Below, in pieces: positions 34,247-44,300 of a stretch of DNA of 64,000 nt (positions are counted from its first letter, which is position 1; every line of letters starts with the position of its first letter). The stretch covers positions 62,001 through 126,000 of the forward strand of contig NZ_DASYGY010000004.1 of assembly GCF_035999195.1 (NCBI RefSeq), in the 5' to 3' direction. Below the pieces are notes generated by a model, which did no database searches, was not told the DNA's origin, and saw only the letters and a list, made by a program, of their open reading frames with translations. The position numbers and the translations under genes were made by a program. The stretch comes from Pseudoxanthomonas sp. (GTDB lineage: Bacteria > Pseudomonadota > Gammaproteobacteria > Xanthomonadales > Xanthomonadaceae).

Positions 34247-35006
34247 GGATCGTCTCCTGCACGAACGCGCTGCGCTGCGCTACACGCTGCGTCAGGTAGC
34301 TCACGTACGCGGCGCGCTGTGTCCGCGGATCGCCGAAGGCATCGGGCCCCTCCAGCCACGCATCGGGCACCTCGTCGACGATGCCGGCGATCACATCGTC
34401 GGACAGGCGCGACGCCAGTTCCGCATCGACGTCGGCAATCCCTGATGCCCAGCGCAGCAATACGTGGTCGCGGATCAGCGGGAACGGCTTGCCCGCACCG
34501 GAGGTGTCGCCATCCCAGCCGTGATGGAAGTACAGCGCCGCGCCGTGATCGATCAGGTGCAGGCGGCGGTGCCACATCAGCAGGTTGGTATTGCGCGCCG
34601 TGCGATCGACATTGCTGATGAAGGCGTCGAACCAGACGATGCGCGAGGCGAGATCGGCATCGGGCTGTTCGGCGACCGGGTCGAAATTGACCGCGCCCGG
34701 CAGGTAGTCCATCGCCAGGTTGAGACCGGCGCTGGCCTTGATCAGGTCCTGGATCTCGGGGTCGCCCTCGGTGCGGGCGAGGTCGGCATCCAGCTCCATC
34801 AGCGCCAGGTCGGGCATCGGCAGGTCCAAGGCCCTGGCGAGTCCGCCGCAGATCAGTTCGGCGACCAGCGCCTTCGGTCCCTGGCCGGCGCCGCGGAACT
34901 TGAGGACATACAGGCCCTCGTCGTCGGCCTCGACCACAGCAGGCATCGAACCGCCTTCCCGCAGCGGGGTGACGTAACGGGTGGCGGTGCGGAGCGGGAG
35001 CGTCAT
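34233..35006 (-). CDS. HipA-like kinase family protein
   Basis: A 257-residue protein of the HipA-like kinase family. Visible landmarks are YVLKFRGAGQGPKALVAELICGGLARALDLPMP (nucleotide-loop Lys region), RIVWFDAFISNVDRTARNTNLLMW (kinase catalytic segment with Asp and Asn) and LHLIDHGAALYFHH (metal-binding Asp). It lacks the HipB-type antitoxin and the extra N-domain of true HipA. It heads an operon with DUF3037 and DUF4031. The substrate is unknown; it may be a translation-related or small-molecule kinase. Confidence 0.85.
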   Translation of the reverse strand: MTLPLRTATRYVTPLREGGSMPAVVEADDEGLYVLKFRGAGQGPKALVAELICGGLARALDLPMPDLALMELDADLARTEGDPEIQDLIKASAGLNLAMDYLPGAVNFDPVAEQPDADLASRIVWFDAFISNVDRTARNTNLLMWHRRLHLIDHGAALYFHHGWDGDTSGAGKPFPLIRDHVLLRWASGIADVDAELASRLSDDVIAGIVDEVPDAWLEGPDAFGDPRTQRAAYVSYLTQRVAQRSAFVQETIRARA

Positions 35007-35040
35007 CAGGCCGTCAGGATACCGCGCCCGGGATGCCTGC

Positions 35041-36093
35041 TCAGGTGGAGCGCGACACGCCCATGCGCCGCAACGCCAGGTAGACCGCGACGCTCGACGC
35101 CATGCCCAGCAGCAGGGCGAAGGCCAGGCCATGCGGGCTGTGGGCGAACGGCAGTCCCGGCAGGTTCATGCCGAACACGCCGGCCACCAGACTGGGCGGC
35201 AGCAGCAGGGCGGTGACCATCGACAGCACGTAGAGGTGGCGGTTGGTGCGTTCGGCCAGCTTCGCCGCGACCTCGTCCTGCAGCAGGCGCGCGCGTTCCT
35301 GCAGCGTGGCGACATCGCCATCCAGATCGTCGAAGCGCTGGGTCAGGCGCGAGACCGCGGGCAGCAGTTCGTGCCCGGTATCGGCCGGATGCCGCTGCTC
35401 GAACTGCTTCAGTACGCGCCGCATCGCGGTAAGCGGACGGTGCAGGCGTACGGTCTGGTGGCGCAACTGCGCGAGATCGCGCCGCTCCTCGCCGATGCTG
35501 TCGGCCAGCACGCGGTCCTCGATGCGGTCCAGCCGCACCGACAGGCCGTCGCTGCTGCGCTCGACCGTATCGGCGAAACGTCCGGCGATCAGTTCGAGCA
35601 GCCGTAGCGGCGAATCCGCGACTGCGTCCTTGCAGACCGAACGGCGCGCCGCTTCCACCGACCGCAATGCGTGACGCCGCGCGGTGACCAGCAGCGTCGG
35701 CGTCAGCGCGAAATGCAGCCAGCCGATCCCGTCGTCGCCGCGCAGCTGGCCTTCCGCGGCGAGGTCGACGCCGCGCTGGTGGGTCCAGTCGACGAACACG
35801 CCGTGCACGGCTTCGTCTTCGAGCTGCAGATTGACGTGCGAATCCGGCGCCAGCAGCGTGGCGCATGCGTCCTCGGGCAAGGGGAGCTTCGCCGCTACCT
35901 GCGCGCTGCGGGCGTCGCTGAGGTCCAGATGCAACCAGTGCCAGCGATCTCCGGCGGCCTGCAGGGTGTCGAGGCCGCACTGTCCGGCCTCCAGTACGCG
36001 GGCGCGGCCATCCGCGTCGAACCGGTACAGCCACAGCGCGCCGGGCAGCCCGGAGAACGGCGAGGAGCGCGCTTCGGAAGGGACGGGGGCCAT
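35041..36093 (-). CDS. CorA/ZntB-type divalent cation transporter
   Basis: A 350-residue 2-TM-GxN transporter: a large cytoplasmic domain, a coiled stretch (TLQERARLLQDEVAAKLAERTNRHLYVLSMVTALLLPPSLVAG), the pore signature VFGMNLPGLPF and the second helix ending in RRMGVSRST. The family moves Mg2+ or Zn2+ (ZntB clade is likely given the LWLHLD-like start; not certain). It is a single gene between the HipA-like operon and msrB. Confidence 0.9.
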   Translation of the reverse strand: MAPVPSEARSSPFSGLPGALWLYRFDADGRARVLEAGQCGLDTLQAAGDRWHWLHLDLSDARSAQVAAKLPLPEDACATLLAPDSHVNLQLEDEAVHGVFVDWTHQRGVDLAAEGQLRGDDGIGWLHFALTPTLLVTARRHALRSVEAARRSVCKDAVADSPLRLLELIAGRFADTVERSSDGLSVRLDRIEDRVLADSIGEERRDLAQLRHQTVRLHRPLTAMRRVLKQFEQRHPADTGHELLPAVSRLTQRFDDLDGDVATLQERARLLQDEVAAKLAERTNRHLYVLSMVTALLLPPSLVAGVFGMNLPGLPFAHSPHGLAFALLLGMASSVAVYLALRRMGVSRST

Positions 36094-36171
36094 GTTGCAG
36101 CCGTGCGACGGTGAAGTGACGGTCAGGCTACCGCCGTCATGTGCCCGTCCCGTGACAGGCGCCGCCGTCGG

Positions 36172-36639
36172 CTACCCGGCCGGTTGCGCTTCCGCACCGC
36201 CGCGCTGCAGCGGATCGGGCAGGGCCTCGCCATTGGGCGTGAACGCCAGCGACACCGAATTCAGGCAGTGGCGTTCGCCGGTCGGCGGCGGGCCGTCGGG
36301 GAACACATGGCCCAGGTGCGACTGGCAGCGCGCGCAGACGATCTCGGTGCGGACCATGCCGTAGCTGGTGTCGCGGATGCGGCCGACATGCGCTTCGTCC
36401 ACCGGCTGGAAGAAGCTCGGCCAGCCGGTGCCCGAATCGAACTTGGCGCTGGAGCGGAACAGCGGCAGCCCGCACAGGCGGCAGGTGTAGACGCCGTCCT
36501 GCTTGTTGTCGAGGAAGACGCCACAGAACGGCGCTTCGGTGCCGTGCTGCAGCAGCACGCGGCGCTCTTCCTCGCTCAGTCCCGCGATCAGGGTCTCGCG
36601 CTGCGCGTCGGTCGGCGGGGTGAGGTCGAAGGCGGTCAT
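36172..36639 (-). CDS. msrB: Peptide-methionine (R)-S-oxide reductase
   Basis: Reduces methionine-R-sulfoxide in proteins. Zinc-binding CxxC pairs (CRLC and CARC), the substrate motif KFDSGTGWPSFFQP and the catalytic Cys in RHCLNSVSL are all present. The 155-residue length is standard. The ATG at 36639 (MTAFDLTPP) is the family-like start. The protein is probably cytoplasmic; no signal peptide is seen. Confidence 0.95.
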   Translation of the reverse strand: MTAFDLTPPTDAQRETLIAGLSEEERRVLLQHGTEAPFCGVFLDNKQDGVYTCRLCGLPLFRSSAKFDSGTGWPSFFQPVDEAHVGRIRDTSYGMVRTEIVCARCQSHLGHVFPDGPPPTGERHCLNSVSLAFTPNGEALPDPLQRGGAEAQPAG

Positions 36640-36735
36640 GGCAGGGCTCCGTGGGGGACGCACCGGATATGGTGCCGCGCAACCGGGCATGCAAGGCTGG
36701 ACTATGATCCGCGCTCACGTCTGCCCGAGACACGG

Positions 36736-37548
36736 ATGCGCCCGATCCTGCCCTTCATCGCCCTGCTGCTGGTCGCGCCCGTGGCCTCGACGCAGTCGCT
36801 GCCCGCGCCCGCATCGGCGGCCTGCGTCGATGCGCGCCAGCTCGTCGAACTGAGGCAGGCCTCGTCCCGTCAGCTGGCGGGCCTGGACCGCAGCGGCCAG
36901 CGCGTCCGCATCGACCTGGGCGACGACTGTCCGGGCAGCGCAGGCGCCAGCGCGCAGCTGCTCGCCCGCGGCGGGCGCGTCTGCGGTGCCGAGGGCGAGG
37001 CGGTGCGCATCGGCACGGCCACCTGCCCGATCGTCGCCGTGACGGCCGTCAGTGCGCGCGACTACGCCGGCCTTGCGCGCGCCGCCGCCGCGCTCGCCGA
37101 CGACACCGCCACCACGCTGGAGACGGTCGAAGTGCGCGGGGAGCGCCGTCGCGGTTTCGGCGGCTCATCCAGCTACTGCTTCGACACGCGCTACCTCCGC
37201 TCATGGTCCGAGGACGGCAGGGGCATGCTGGTGGAGGTTTCGCCTGCGCGGTCCGGCGGCCATCGCTACTACCGCGTCGAGTTGCCGCAGAGTTGTCCCG
37301 ATCTCGATGCCGCGCCTGCCATCAGCTTCCGTTCCGGCGTGGGCATCAGCCTGATCTGCGGCAATCCGGGCGATCGGGTGGTCGCCGACGGCACCGGCGA
37401 CAGCGTGTCGTTCGACGCGTCGTCGCCGTACCCGGTCAGCGACGACGTGCGCGCCTCGCGCTTCCGCGCCGGCATGCGCTTCCAGTGCACCGTGTCGGCG
37501 GTCTATCCGCACGAATCCGAAGACGGAAACGGACAGGCCCCGCGTTGA
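36736..37548 (+). CDS. Exported hypothetical protein
   Basis: A 270-residue protein with a signal peptide (to about residue 20) and several paired Cys residues (for example DDCPG, RVCGAEG, TATCP, SSSYCF, LICGN, FQCT), suggesting disulphide bonds in the periplasm. I recognise no domain. Its stop codon lies in the loop of a strong 10-bp hairpin. Confidence 0.65.
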   Translation: MRPILPFIALLLVAPVASTQSLPAPASAACVDARQLVELRQASSRQLAGLDRSGQRVRIDLGDDCPGSAGASAQLLARGGRVCGAEGEAVRIGTATCPIVAVTAVSARDYAGLARAAAALADDTATTLETVEVRGERRRGFGGSSSYCFDTRYLRSWSEDGRGMLVEVSPARSGGHRYYRVELPQSCPDLDAAPAISFRSGVGISLICGNPGDRVVADGTGDSVSFDASSPYPVSDDVRASRFRAGMRFQCTVSAVYPHESEDGNGQAPR

Positions 37549-37558
37549 GCGGGGCCTG
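37534..37558. terminator. Hairpin at the 3' end of the hypothetical gene
   Basis: CAGGCCCCGC/GCGGGGCCTG, a perfect 10-bp stem whose 5-base loop contains the TGA stop. It is placed between convergent genes; no T run follows on the plus strand. Confidence 0.6.
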
Positions 37559-37581
37559 CCTGTCGCGATCCTGCGCGGACA

Positions 37582-38154
37582 TCAGCGCGTCGAGGTGAGC
37601 GCCGCGCCGCTGCGGAACTCCTTGCGCAGCCAGTCGTCGATCAGCCGCTTCTCGTAGCGCAGCGCATCGTTGTTGTTGATCTGCGTGCCCATCAGGAAGG
37701 CGTGGTCGACCAGTTTGCGCTCGCCTTCGGCCACCACCTGGCCGTCCGCGCCCTTCAGCGTGAAGCTGAGCGTCATGCGCGGCGGGTACAGATCCTTGAC
37801 CACTCGGATGTCGTTCATGCCGATCCGCACCGTCGGCTCGTAACGGCCGGCACGGTCGATGTCGGTGATGGTCAAGTCCAGGGTCTGCCCTCGCGCGAGG
37901 CGCTGGCCGGCCTCGTCGCGCAGGTAGGTCGCCAGTTGGGTGACCCAGGTGCCGCGTTCGGCTTCCCAGCGGTTGCCGCTGTACTTGATCTCGCTGAACT
38001 GCGCGGGATCGGTCCAGCTGACGCTGACCGCGCCGCCATCGGCGGGCACGCTGCGCGGCAGGTTCGGATCGGTGACGGTTTTGGGAGCTGCGGTGGCGCC
38101 GGCGGCGAACGCCAGCGCGACGACGGCGGAGAACAGCAGGGCAGGCGCCTTCAT
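37582..38154 (-). CDS. DUF3016 family exported protein
   Basis: A 190-residue protein with a signal peptide (to about residue 22) and the DUF3016 core (VSWTDPAQFSEIKYSGNRWEAERGTWVTQLATYLRDEA). The region is predicted periplasmic and its function is unknown. The start at 38154 follows a GGAGGT leader. It is a lone gene between the hypothetical above and the AraC regulator. Confidence 0.82.
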   Translation of the reverse strand: MKAPALLFSAVVALAFAAGATAAPKTVTDPNLPRSVPADGGAVSVSWTDPAQFSEIKYSGNRWEAERGTWVTQLATYLRDEAGQRLARGQTLDLTITDIDRAGRYEPTVRIGMNDIRVVKDLYPPRMTLSFTLKGADGQVVAEGERKLVDHAFLMGTQINNNDALRYEKRLIDDWLRKEFRSGAALTSTR

Positions 38155-38262
38155 GACGGAACCTCCGTGGGAGTCACACGAAGTGTGCGCCCGCCGGTGG
38201 GGTGAGACAACACGGCGGCGCGCCACGCGCCGCATGGCGTTCAGTCGCGGTTTCCAGGCCAT

Positions 38263-39171
38263 TCAGAGGTTGCGCAGACGCTCCACGTCGCGCACCGGCG
38301 GCGCACCGAACATGCGGCTGTATTCGCGGCTGAACTGCGACGGGCTTTCATAGCCCACGCGGTGCCCGGCACTCGCCGCGTCCAGCACTTCGCTGAGCAT
38401 CAGCCGGCGCGCTTCCTGCAGGCGCAGCTGCTTCTGGTACTGCAGCGGGCTCATCGCGGTGACCGCCTTGAAGTGGTGGTGCAGCGCCGACGTGCTCATG
38501 TGCACCTCGCGGGCGATATGGTCGATGCGCAGCGGCTTGGCGTAATGCTGGCGCAGCCAGTGGATCGCCTTGGCCACGCGCTGGCCCTGGCTGTCGGCGA
38601 TGCCGATGTGGCGCAGCATCGCGCCCTGCGGGCTGCACAGCACGCGGTAGAGGATCTCGCGTTCGATCAGCGGCGCGAGCAGGGGGATGTCGCGCGGTGT
38701 GTCGAGCAGTTTCACCAGCCGGATCGCGGCCTCCAGCAGTTCCACACTGCTGGGCGCCAGGCACAGGCCGCGCGAGGGTGGCGGCAGCGGGGCGTCCGCG
38801 GATTCGGCCTGGGTGACCAGTTCGGCGATGGTGGACGCCGAGAGTTTCAGGATCAGGCACAGGTACGGCGCATCCGCGGAGGCCTGGGTCACCTGTGCGG
38901 TGACCGGCAGGTCGACCGAGGCCACCACGAAGCGGCTCGCGTCGTAGTCGTATACCTCGTCGGCGAGGATCGCGCGCTTGGCGCCCTGCACGATCAGGCA
39001 CAGGGCCGCCTCCTGCACGCCGCGCATCGGCAATGGCATCGGCGCGCTGAGGCGCGAGAACTGCAGCGACGGGATGGCGGTCGTGTGCAGGCCGTCGCTG
39101 CGGGCGGATCGTTCAATCAGGCCGGCCAGTTCGCGGAGGCAGCCGTCGTGGGCGGGCGTGGTGTCTGCCAT
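38263..39171 (-). CDS. AraC family transcriptional regulator
   Basis: A 302-residue regulator: an AraC N-terminal ligand domain (about residues 20-180) and two helix-turn-helices at the C-terminus (LRIDHIAREVHMSTSALHHHFKAVTAMSPLQYQKQLRLQEARRLM; VGYESPSQFSREYSRMFG). It is divergent from the SDR gene (about 200 bp between starts), so it may control the SDR/aldo-keto reductase genes, as is common for this AraC_N clade. Confidence 0.92.
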   Translation of the reverse strand: MADTTPAHDGCLRELAGLIERSARSDGLHTTAIPSLQFSRLSAPMPLPMRGVQEAALCLIVQGAKRAILADEVYDYDASRFVVASVDLPVTAQVTQASADAPYLCLILKLSASTIAELVTQAESADAPLPPPSRGLCLAPSSVELLEAAIRLVKLLDTPRDIPLLAPLIEREILYRVLCSPQGAMLRHIGIADSQGQRVAKAIHWLRQHYAKPLRIDHIAREVHMSTSALHHHFKAVTAMSPLQYQKQLRLQEARRLMLSEVLDAASAGHRVGYESPSQFSREYSRMFGAPPVRDVERLRNL

Positions 39172-39368
39172 GGGGAAGCCTTGGGGGACAGGGGGTGGGG
39201 ATGGGGCGAGTCTACGCACGGTGCCGGCGGATGGAACCGCTCGCCTCGAGCCTGCGCAGGATCAGGCAAGCATCGTGGAGAAACCGGATATCGACGCGGC
39301 GGTCGCGGCGCCCAGACTGCGCACCGTCCCGGCGCACCCGCGCCGTGCTTCCCCCAACGAGGTGTCCC

Positions 39369-40103
39369 ATGTCCGGAATCCAAGGAAAAGTCATCGCCAT
39401 CACCGGTGCCAGCAGCGGCATCGGCGAAGCCACCGCCCGCGAACTCGCCCGCCGTGGCGCAACGGTCGTGCTGGGTGCGCGCCGTACCGACCGGCTGGAG
39501 AGGCTGGTCGCCGGGATCGAAGCCGCCGGCGGCACGGCCCGCCAGCGCGCGCTCGACGTCACCCGTGCCGACGACGTGCAGGCTTTCGTCGCGTTCGCGC
39601 AGGCCGAATTCGGCCGGCTCGACGTCATCGTCAACAATGCCGGCGTGATGCCGCTGTCGCCGCTGGCCGCGCTGAAGATCGACGAATGGAACCAGATGAT
39701 CGACGTCAACATCCGCGGCGTCCTGCACGGCATCGCCGCTGCGCTGCCGGTGATGCAGGCGCAGGGCGGCGGCCAGATCATCAACGTCGCGTCCACCGCC
39801 GGCCATCGCGTGTGGCCCAGCGCGGCGGTGTACTGCGCCACCAAGCACGCGGTGCTGGCCATCTCCGAAGGCCTGCGCCAGGAGCATGACGATCTCCGCG
39901 TCACCGTGGTGTCGCCGGGCGTGACCACCAGCGAACTGGCCGAGACCACCAGCGATGCCGGCATCAAGGCGTGGCTGGAGGATTTCCGCCAGGTCGCGAT
40001 TCCCGCCGAGGCCATCGCGCGGGCCATCGCCTATGCGGTGGAACAGCCCGACGACGTGGATGTCAGCGAAGTCATCGTGCGCCCGGCCGCAAGCGCGAAC
40101 TGA
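39369..40103 (+). CDS. Short-chain dehydrogenase/reductase
   Basis: A 244-residue classical SDR with TGASSGIG (residues 12-19), NNAG, and the catalytic YCATK with a preceding Ser. It uses NAD(P)H to reduce carbonyls; the substrate is unknown. It faces an AraC regulator and is followed by an aldo/keto reductase after 79 bases that include a strong hairpin. Confidence 0.94.
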   Translation: MSGIQGKVIAITGASSGIGEATARELARRGATVVLGARRTDRLERLVAGIEAAGGTARQRALDVTRADDVQAFVAFAQAEFGRLDVIVNNAGVMPLSPLAALKIDEWNQMIDVNIRGVLHGIAAALPVMQAQGGGQIINVASTAGHRVWPSAAVYCATKHAVLAISEGLRQEHDDLRVTVVSPGVTTSELAETTSDAGIKAWLEDFRQVAIPAEAIARAIAYAVEQPDDVDVSEVIVRPAASAN

Positions 40104-40135
40104 GCGTTCCATCGCAAGGGGTTGCCGTTGCGGCG

Positions 40136-40165
40136 ACGGGGGAGTGCAATGGCGCACTCCCCCGT
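40136..40165 (+). other. Perfect 12-bp hairpin between SDR and AKR genes
   Basis: ACGGGGGAGTGC and GCACTCCCCCGT flank a 6-base loop (AATGGC). No T tract follows, so it is more likely an mRNA processing or stabilising stem between two co-oriented genes than a terminator. Confidence 0.6.
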
Positions 40166-40182
40166 TCCAGCAGGCATTCCCC

Positions 40183-41217
<1,035 letters not shown>

Positions 41218-41240
41218 TCGCGCCGCGCAACGGAATCCCT

Positions 41241-41372
41241 GCAGGAGCGACGTAAGTCGCGACCGCGCCGGTACCCCGTGCAGAAACAAGAACGCAGCAG
41301 CGCGCCCGAACAGAAAACCATCGGCTTTCCGTGGGCGGCCAGGTGCGCGGTCGCGACTTACGTCGCTCCTAC
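41241..41372. repeat. REP doublet B (inverted pair, wide spacer)
   Basis: The left unit GCAGGAGCGACGTAAGTCGC (to 41267) and the right unit (41346-41372, ending GTCGCTCCTAC) are inverted copies with a CGACCGCG flank. About 78 bases separate them. They carry the same palindrome as doublets A and C and the transposase-flanking copies. It sits between the aldo/keto reductase and the amidohydrolase genes. Confidence 0.85.
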
Positions 41373-41423
41373 AGGGTGGGCTTGCTACATTCGCTCTCTC
41401 TTCATTCGACTTCCGGATCCCCC

Positions 41424-42704
41424 ATGCGCCTGTGCGTCCTCGCTGCCGTCCTGTCCGTCGCCTGCGCGCCTGCGTTCGCGGCCACCACCTACGTCAAGGC
41501 GGGGCGCCTGCTGGATGTCGAATCCGGTCGCCTGCTGACCGATCAGGCCATCGTCATCGAGGATGCGCGCATCACCGCCATCGGTCCGGCCGCGGACACG
41601 CCGGTGCCGGCGGGCGCGACGGTGCACGATCTCTCGGGCAAGACCGTGCTGCCCGGCCTGATGGACGCGCACGTACATCTCCATGGCGATGCCGATCTGC
41701 AGGGCTATCGCCGCCTGGCGATCTCGCTGCCGGCCGCCGCCATCAAGGGCGCCAAGAACGCGCGCACCACGCTGCTGGCCGGCTTCACCACCGTGCGCGT
41801 GCCCGGCTCGCCCGGTTACGCCGACGTGGCGCTGCGCGATGCGATCGCGAACGGTGAGGTCGACGGCCCGCGCATCCTTGCCGGTGGCGTGTCCATCGGC
41901 ATCACCGGCGGCCACTGCAGCGACAACAACCTGCTGCCGGCCGAGTACAAGGCGGTCGGCGAGGGCGTCGCCGATGGCCCGTGGGCCGCGCGGCAGAAGG
42001 TGCGGCAGAACGTCAAGTTCGGCGCCGACTTCATCAAGACCTGTTCCACCGGCGGCGTGCTGTCCAAGGGCACCGAAGTCGGTGCGCCGCAGTACTCGCT
42101 GGAGGAACTGAAGGCGCTGGTCGACGAGGCGCACGCGCTGGGGCGCAAGGTCGCCTCGCACGCGCACGGCGCCACCGGCATCCGCAACGCGCTGCTGGCC
42201 GGCGTGGATTCCATCGAGCATGCCAGCTTCATCGACGATGAAGGCATCGCGCTGGCGAAGAAGCACGGCACGGTGCTGGTGATGGACATCTACAACACCG
42301 AGTACATCCTCGGCGAAGGCGAGAAGGCCGGCTTCCTGCCGGAATCGCTGGAGAAGGAGCGCCGCGTCGGCGCCACCCAACGCGAGAATTTCCGCAAGGC
42401 GCACCAGGCCGGCGTCGTCATGGGCTTCGGCACCGACGCTGGCGTGTATCCGCACGGGCTCAATGCGCGCCAGTTCTCGCGCATGGTCCAGTTCGGCATG
42501 ACGCCGCTGCAGGCGATCCGCTCGGCCACCGTGGTCAATGCGCGGCTGTTCGGCATCGACAAGGAGGTGGGCGTGCTGAAGCCGGGCTACTCAGCCGACC
42601 TGATCGCCGTCGACGGCGATCCGCTGCAGGACGTGGCGGTGCTGGAAAACGTCGGCTTCGTGATGAAGCAGGGTCGCGTCTACAAGAACACCGGCAACGA
42701 CTGA
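41424..42704 (+). CDS. Exported amidohydrolase (imidazolonepropionase-like)
   Basis: A 426-residue metal-dependent hydrolase with a signal peptide (to about residue 20, AFA). HxH (H83/H85 in DAHVHLHG) plus SHAHG, IEHAS and GTDAGVYPHG give the usual metal ligands. Related exported members are Xaa-Pro dipeptidase-like enzymes of the periplasm that act on peptides such as N-acyl or Xaa-Arg/Lys substrates. The substrate is not assigned here. Confidence 0.9.
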   Translation: MRLCVLAAVLSVACAPAFAATTYVKAGRLLDVESGRLLTDQAIVIEDARITAIGPAADTPVPAGATVHDLSGKTVLPGLMDAHVHLHGDADLQGYRRLAISLPAAAIKGAKNARTTLLAGFTTVRVPGSPGYADVALRDAIANGEVDGPRILAGGVSIGITGGHCSDNNLLPAEYKAVGEGVADGPWAARQKVRQNVKFGADFIKTCSTGGVLSKGTEVGAPQYSLEELKALVDEAHALGRKVASHAHGATGIRNALLAGVDSIEHASFIDDEGIALAKKHGTVLVMDIYNTEYILGEGEKAGFLPESLEKERRVGATQRENFRKAHQAGVVMGFGTDAGVYPHGLNARQFSRMVQFGMTPLQAIRSATVVNARLFGIDKEVGVLKPGYSADLIAVDGDPLQDVAVLENVGFVMKQGRVYKNTGND

Positions 42705-42714
42705 GGCGCCGCGC

Positions 42715-43371
42715 ATGTCCAAGCCCGTGAAGATCGATTTCGTCTCCGACGTCGCCTGCCCTTGGTGTGCCATCGGACTGGCCGCGCTGGAGCGCGCGAT
42801 GGCGGCTGTCGGTGATGACCTGCAGGTCGAACTGCATTTCCAGCCGTTCGAGCTGAATCCCGACATGGGGCCGGAGGGCGAGTCCATCGCCGACCACCTC
42901 GCGAAGAAGTACGGCCTGACCGCCGATCAACTTGCGCAGAACGGCGAAGCGCTCCGCCAGCGCGGCGAAGCCCTCGGCGTGCGCATCGACCTGCAGAAGC
43001 GCGACCGCATCTACAACACCTTCGATGCGCACCGCCTGCTGCACTGGGCAGGCGAGCTCGGCGCCGCGCAGCAGCTCGCGCTCAAGCGCGCCCTGCTGCA
43101 GGCCTACCACGGCGAAGGCCGCAACGTGTCCGATCGCGACACCCTGGTCGACGTCGCCGCGTCCACCGGCCTGGATGCCGCCGAAGCACGGCGCGTCCTG
43201 GAGGCGGACACCTACGCCGCGCAGGTCCGCGAGCGCGAGCATTTCTACCAGCAGCGTGGCATCCGCGCGGTGCCGTCGGTGATCCTCAACGACCGCCACC
43301 TGGTGCAGGGCGGGCAGCCGCCCGAGGTGTTCGAGCAGGCCCTGCGGCAGCTGGCCGGCATCAGCGGCTGA
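42715..43371 (+). CDS. DsbA family oxidoreductase (FrnE-like)
   Basis: A 218-residue thioredoxin-fold protein with CPWC (C15/C18), RIYNTFDAHRLLHWA and RAVPSVILNDRHLVQGGQPPEVFEQAL, matching the FrnE/DsbA-2 group. There is no signal peptide, so it is probably cytoplasmic. It starts 11 bases after the amidohydrolase and its last 11 bases overlap the DUF1579 gene, tail to tail. Confidence 0.93.
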   Translation: MSKPVKIDFVSDVACPWCAIGLAALERAMAAVGDDLQVELHFQPFELNPDMGPEGESIADHLAKKYGLTADQLAQNGEALRQRGEALGVRIDLQKRDRIYNTFDAHRLLHWAGELGAAQQLALKRALLQAYHGEGRNVSDRDTLVDVAASTGLDAAEARRVLEADTYAAQVREREHFYQQRGIRAVPSVILNDRHLVQGGQPPEVFEQALRQLAGISG

Positions 43372-43897
43372 CGCGGGTGTAGTGCGTTTCCACCGCGCGC
43401 ATTTCCTCGCCCTGCGGGGTGATGTTGAACATGGTGATGACCAGGGTGTCCGGATCGGGTTGTTCCAGCCTCGTCCGCCAACCCCAGCGCGGGCCGCCCT
43501 GTCCGTCGCCGTAGCTGCCGAGCATGTCGGGGTGGGGCGCGCCGCCTCCGCTGCCGGTCGAGAACATGATGCTGGTGCCGGTGCCGAAACTTTCCACCCA
43601 CGCCGATTCCCAGTTCCCGTCGTCCAGGTGGTAGCCGTAGATCACGACGCCTTCGATGGGGTTGTCGTTGAAGCGGGTTTCGTATTCGTGGATCAGGAAG
43701 CGCCCGCCCAGCGCACTGCGGATGCGCCCGCGTTGGGGTGCCTCGCCGGCCAGTGCGTCCGGGGTGAACCACAACCGGAAGCTGCCTTCCCAGTCGCCGG
43801 CCATCTGTGCGAGCTGCCGGTGCCGGCCTTCCGCCAGCGATGCCTCGAATGCCTGCTTGCCCATGGCCAGCGCCTCCGCACGTGGAGTGCGCATCAT
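43361..43897 (-). CDS. DUF1579 family protein
   Basis: A 178-residue protein of the DUF1579 family, with MAGDWEGSFRLWFTP, ALGGRFLIHEYET and GVVIYGYHLDDGNWESAWVESFGTG. The ATG at 43864 (MGKQAF) is an alternative start. No function is known. It overlaps the DsbA-like gene by 11 bases on the opposite strand. Confidence 0.82.
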   Translation of the reverse strand: MMRTPRAEALAMGKQAFEASLAEGRHRQLAQMAGDWEGSFRLWFTPDALAGEAPQRGRIRSALGGRFLIHEYETRFNDNPIEGVVIYGYHLDDGNWESAWVESFGTGTSIMFSTGSGGGAPHPDMLGSYGDGQGGPRWGWRTRLEQPDPDTLVITMFNITPQGEEMRAVETHYTRVSR

Positions 43898-43954
43898 GCC
43901 ATCGGGGAGACGCGCGGACCGCTCGGCGGCGCCCGCGCGCCGTGCCGGCGCGGC

Positions 43955-44167
43955 TCAGCCGTGGCGGGCCAGCAGCACCGACTCGTTGCTGGGCATTTCC
44001 ACGACCACGGCGGTCGGGATGCCATGGTGCTGGTGCAGGGTGGCGGCGAGCAGCTTGGCGCTTTCGCGCGCATCGCCGAGGTTGTCGAACCAGTTGCGGC
44101 CGTACTGGCCTTCGTAGAGCTGCCAGCCTTTGTCGTTGGCGGCGATGGTGAACAGCAGGCGGGGCAT
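43955..44167 (-). CDS. Small hypothetical protein
   Basis: A 70-residue protein (WQLYEGQYGRNWFDNLGDARESAKLLAATL) with an alpha-beta pattern reminiscent of DUF2188-type proteins, but I cannot place it firmly. The start at 44167 has GGAGTC upstream. Alone on its strand. Confidence 0.65.
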   Translation of the reverse strand: MPRLLFTIAANDKGWQLYEGQYGRNWFDNLGDARESAKLLAATLHQHHGIPTAVVVEMPSNESVLLARHG

Positions 44168-44300
44168 GACGGACTCCAGTCAACACGCCGGGCAGGGAAC
44201 CGGCGTGCGCACTGTGCGCGAATGTGCCAGCTATCACATTCGGCGGACACCCCGCGTCCGCGTAGGAAAAATCCTACCGGGCGGCCGGCCGTTGCCGGCG

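Noticed and set aside
40136..40165. Terminator between SDR and AKR
   Set aside because: The stem is strong but lacks a T tract and the two genes run in one direction, so I keep it as an mRNA stem of unknown role.
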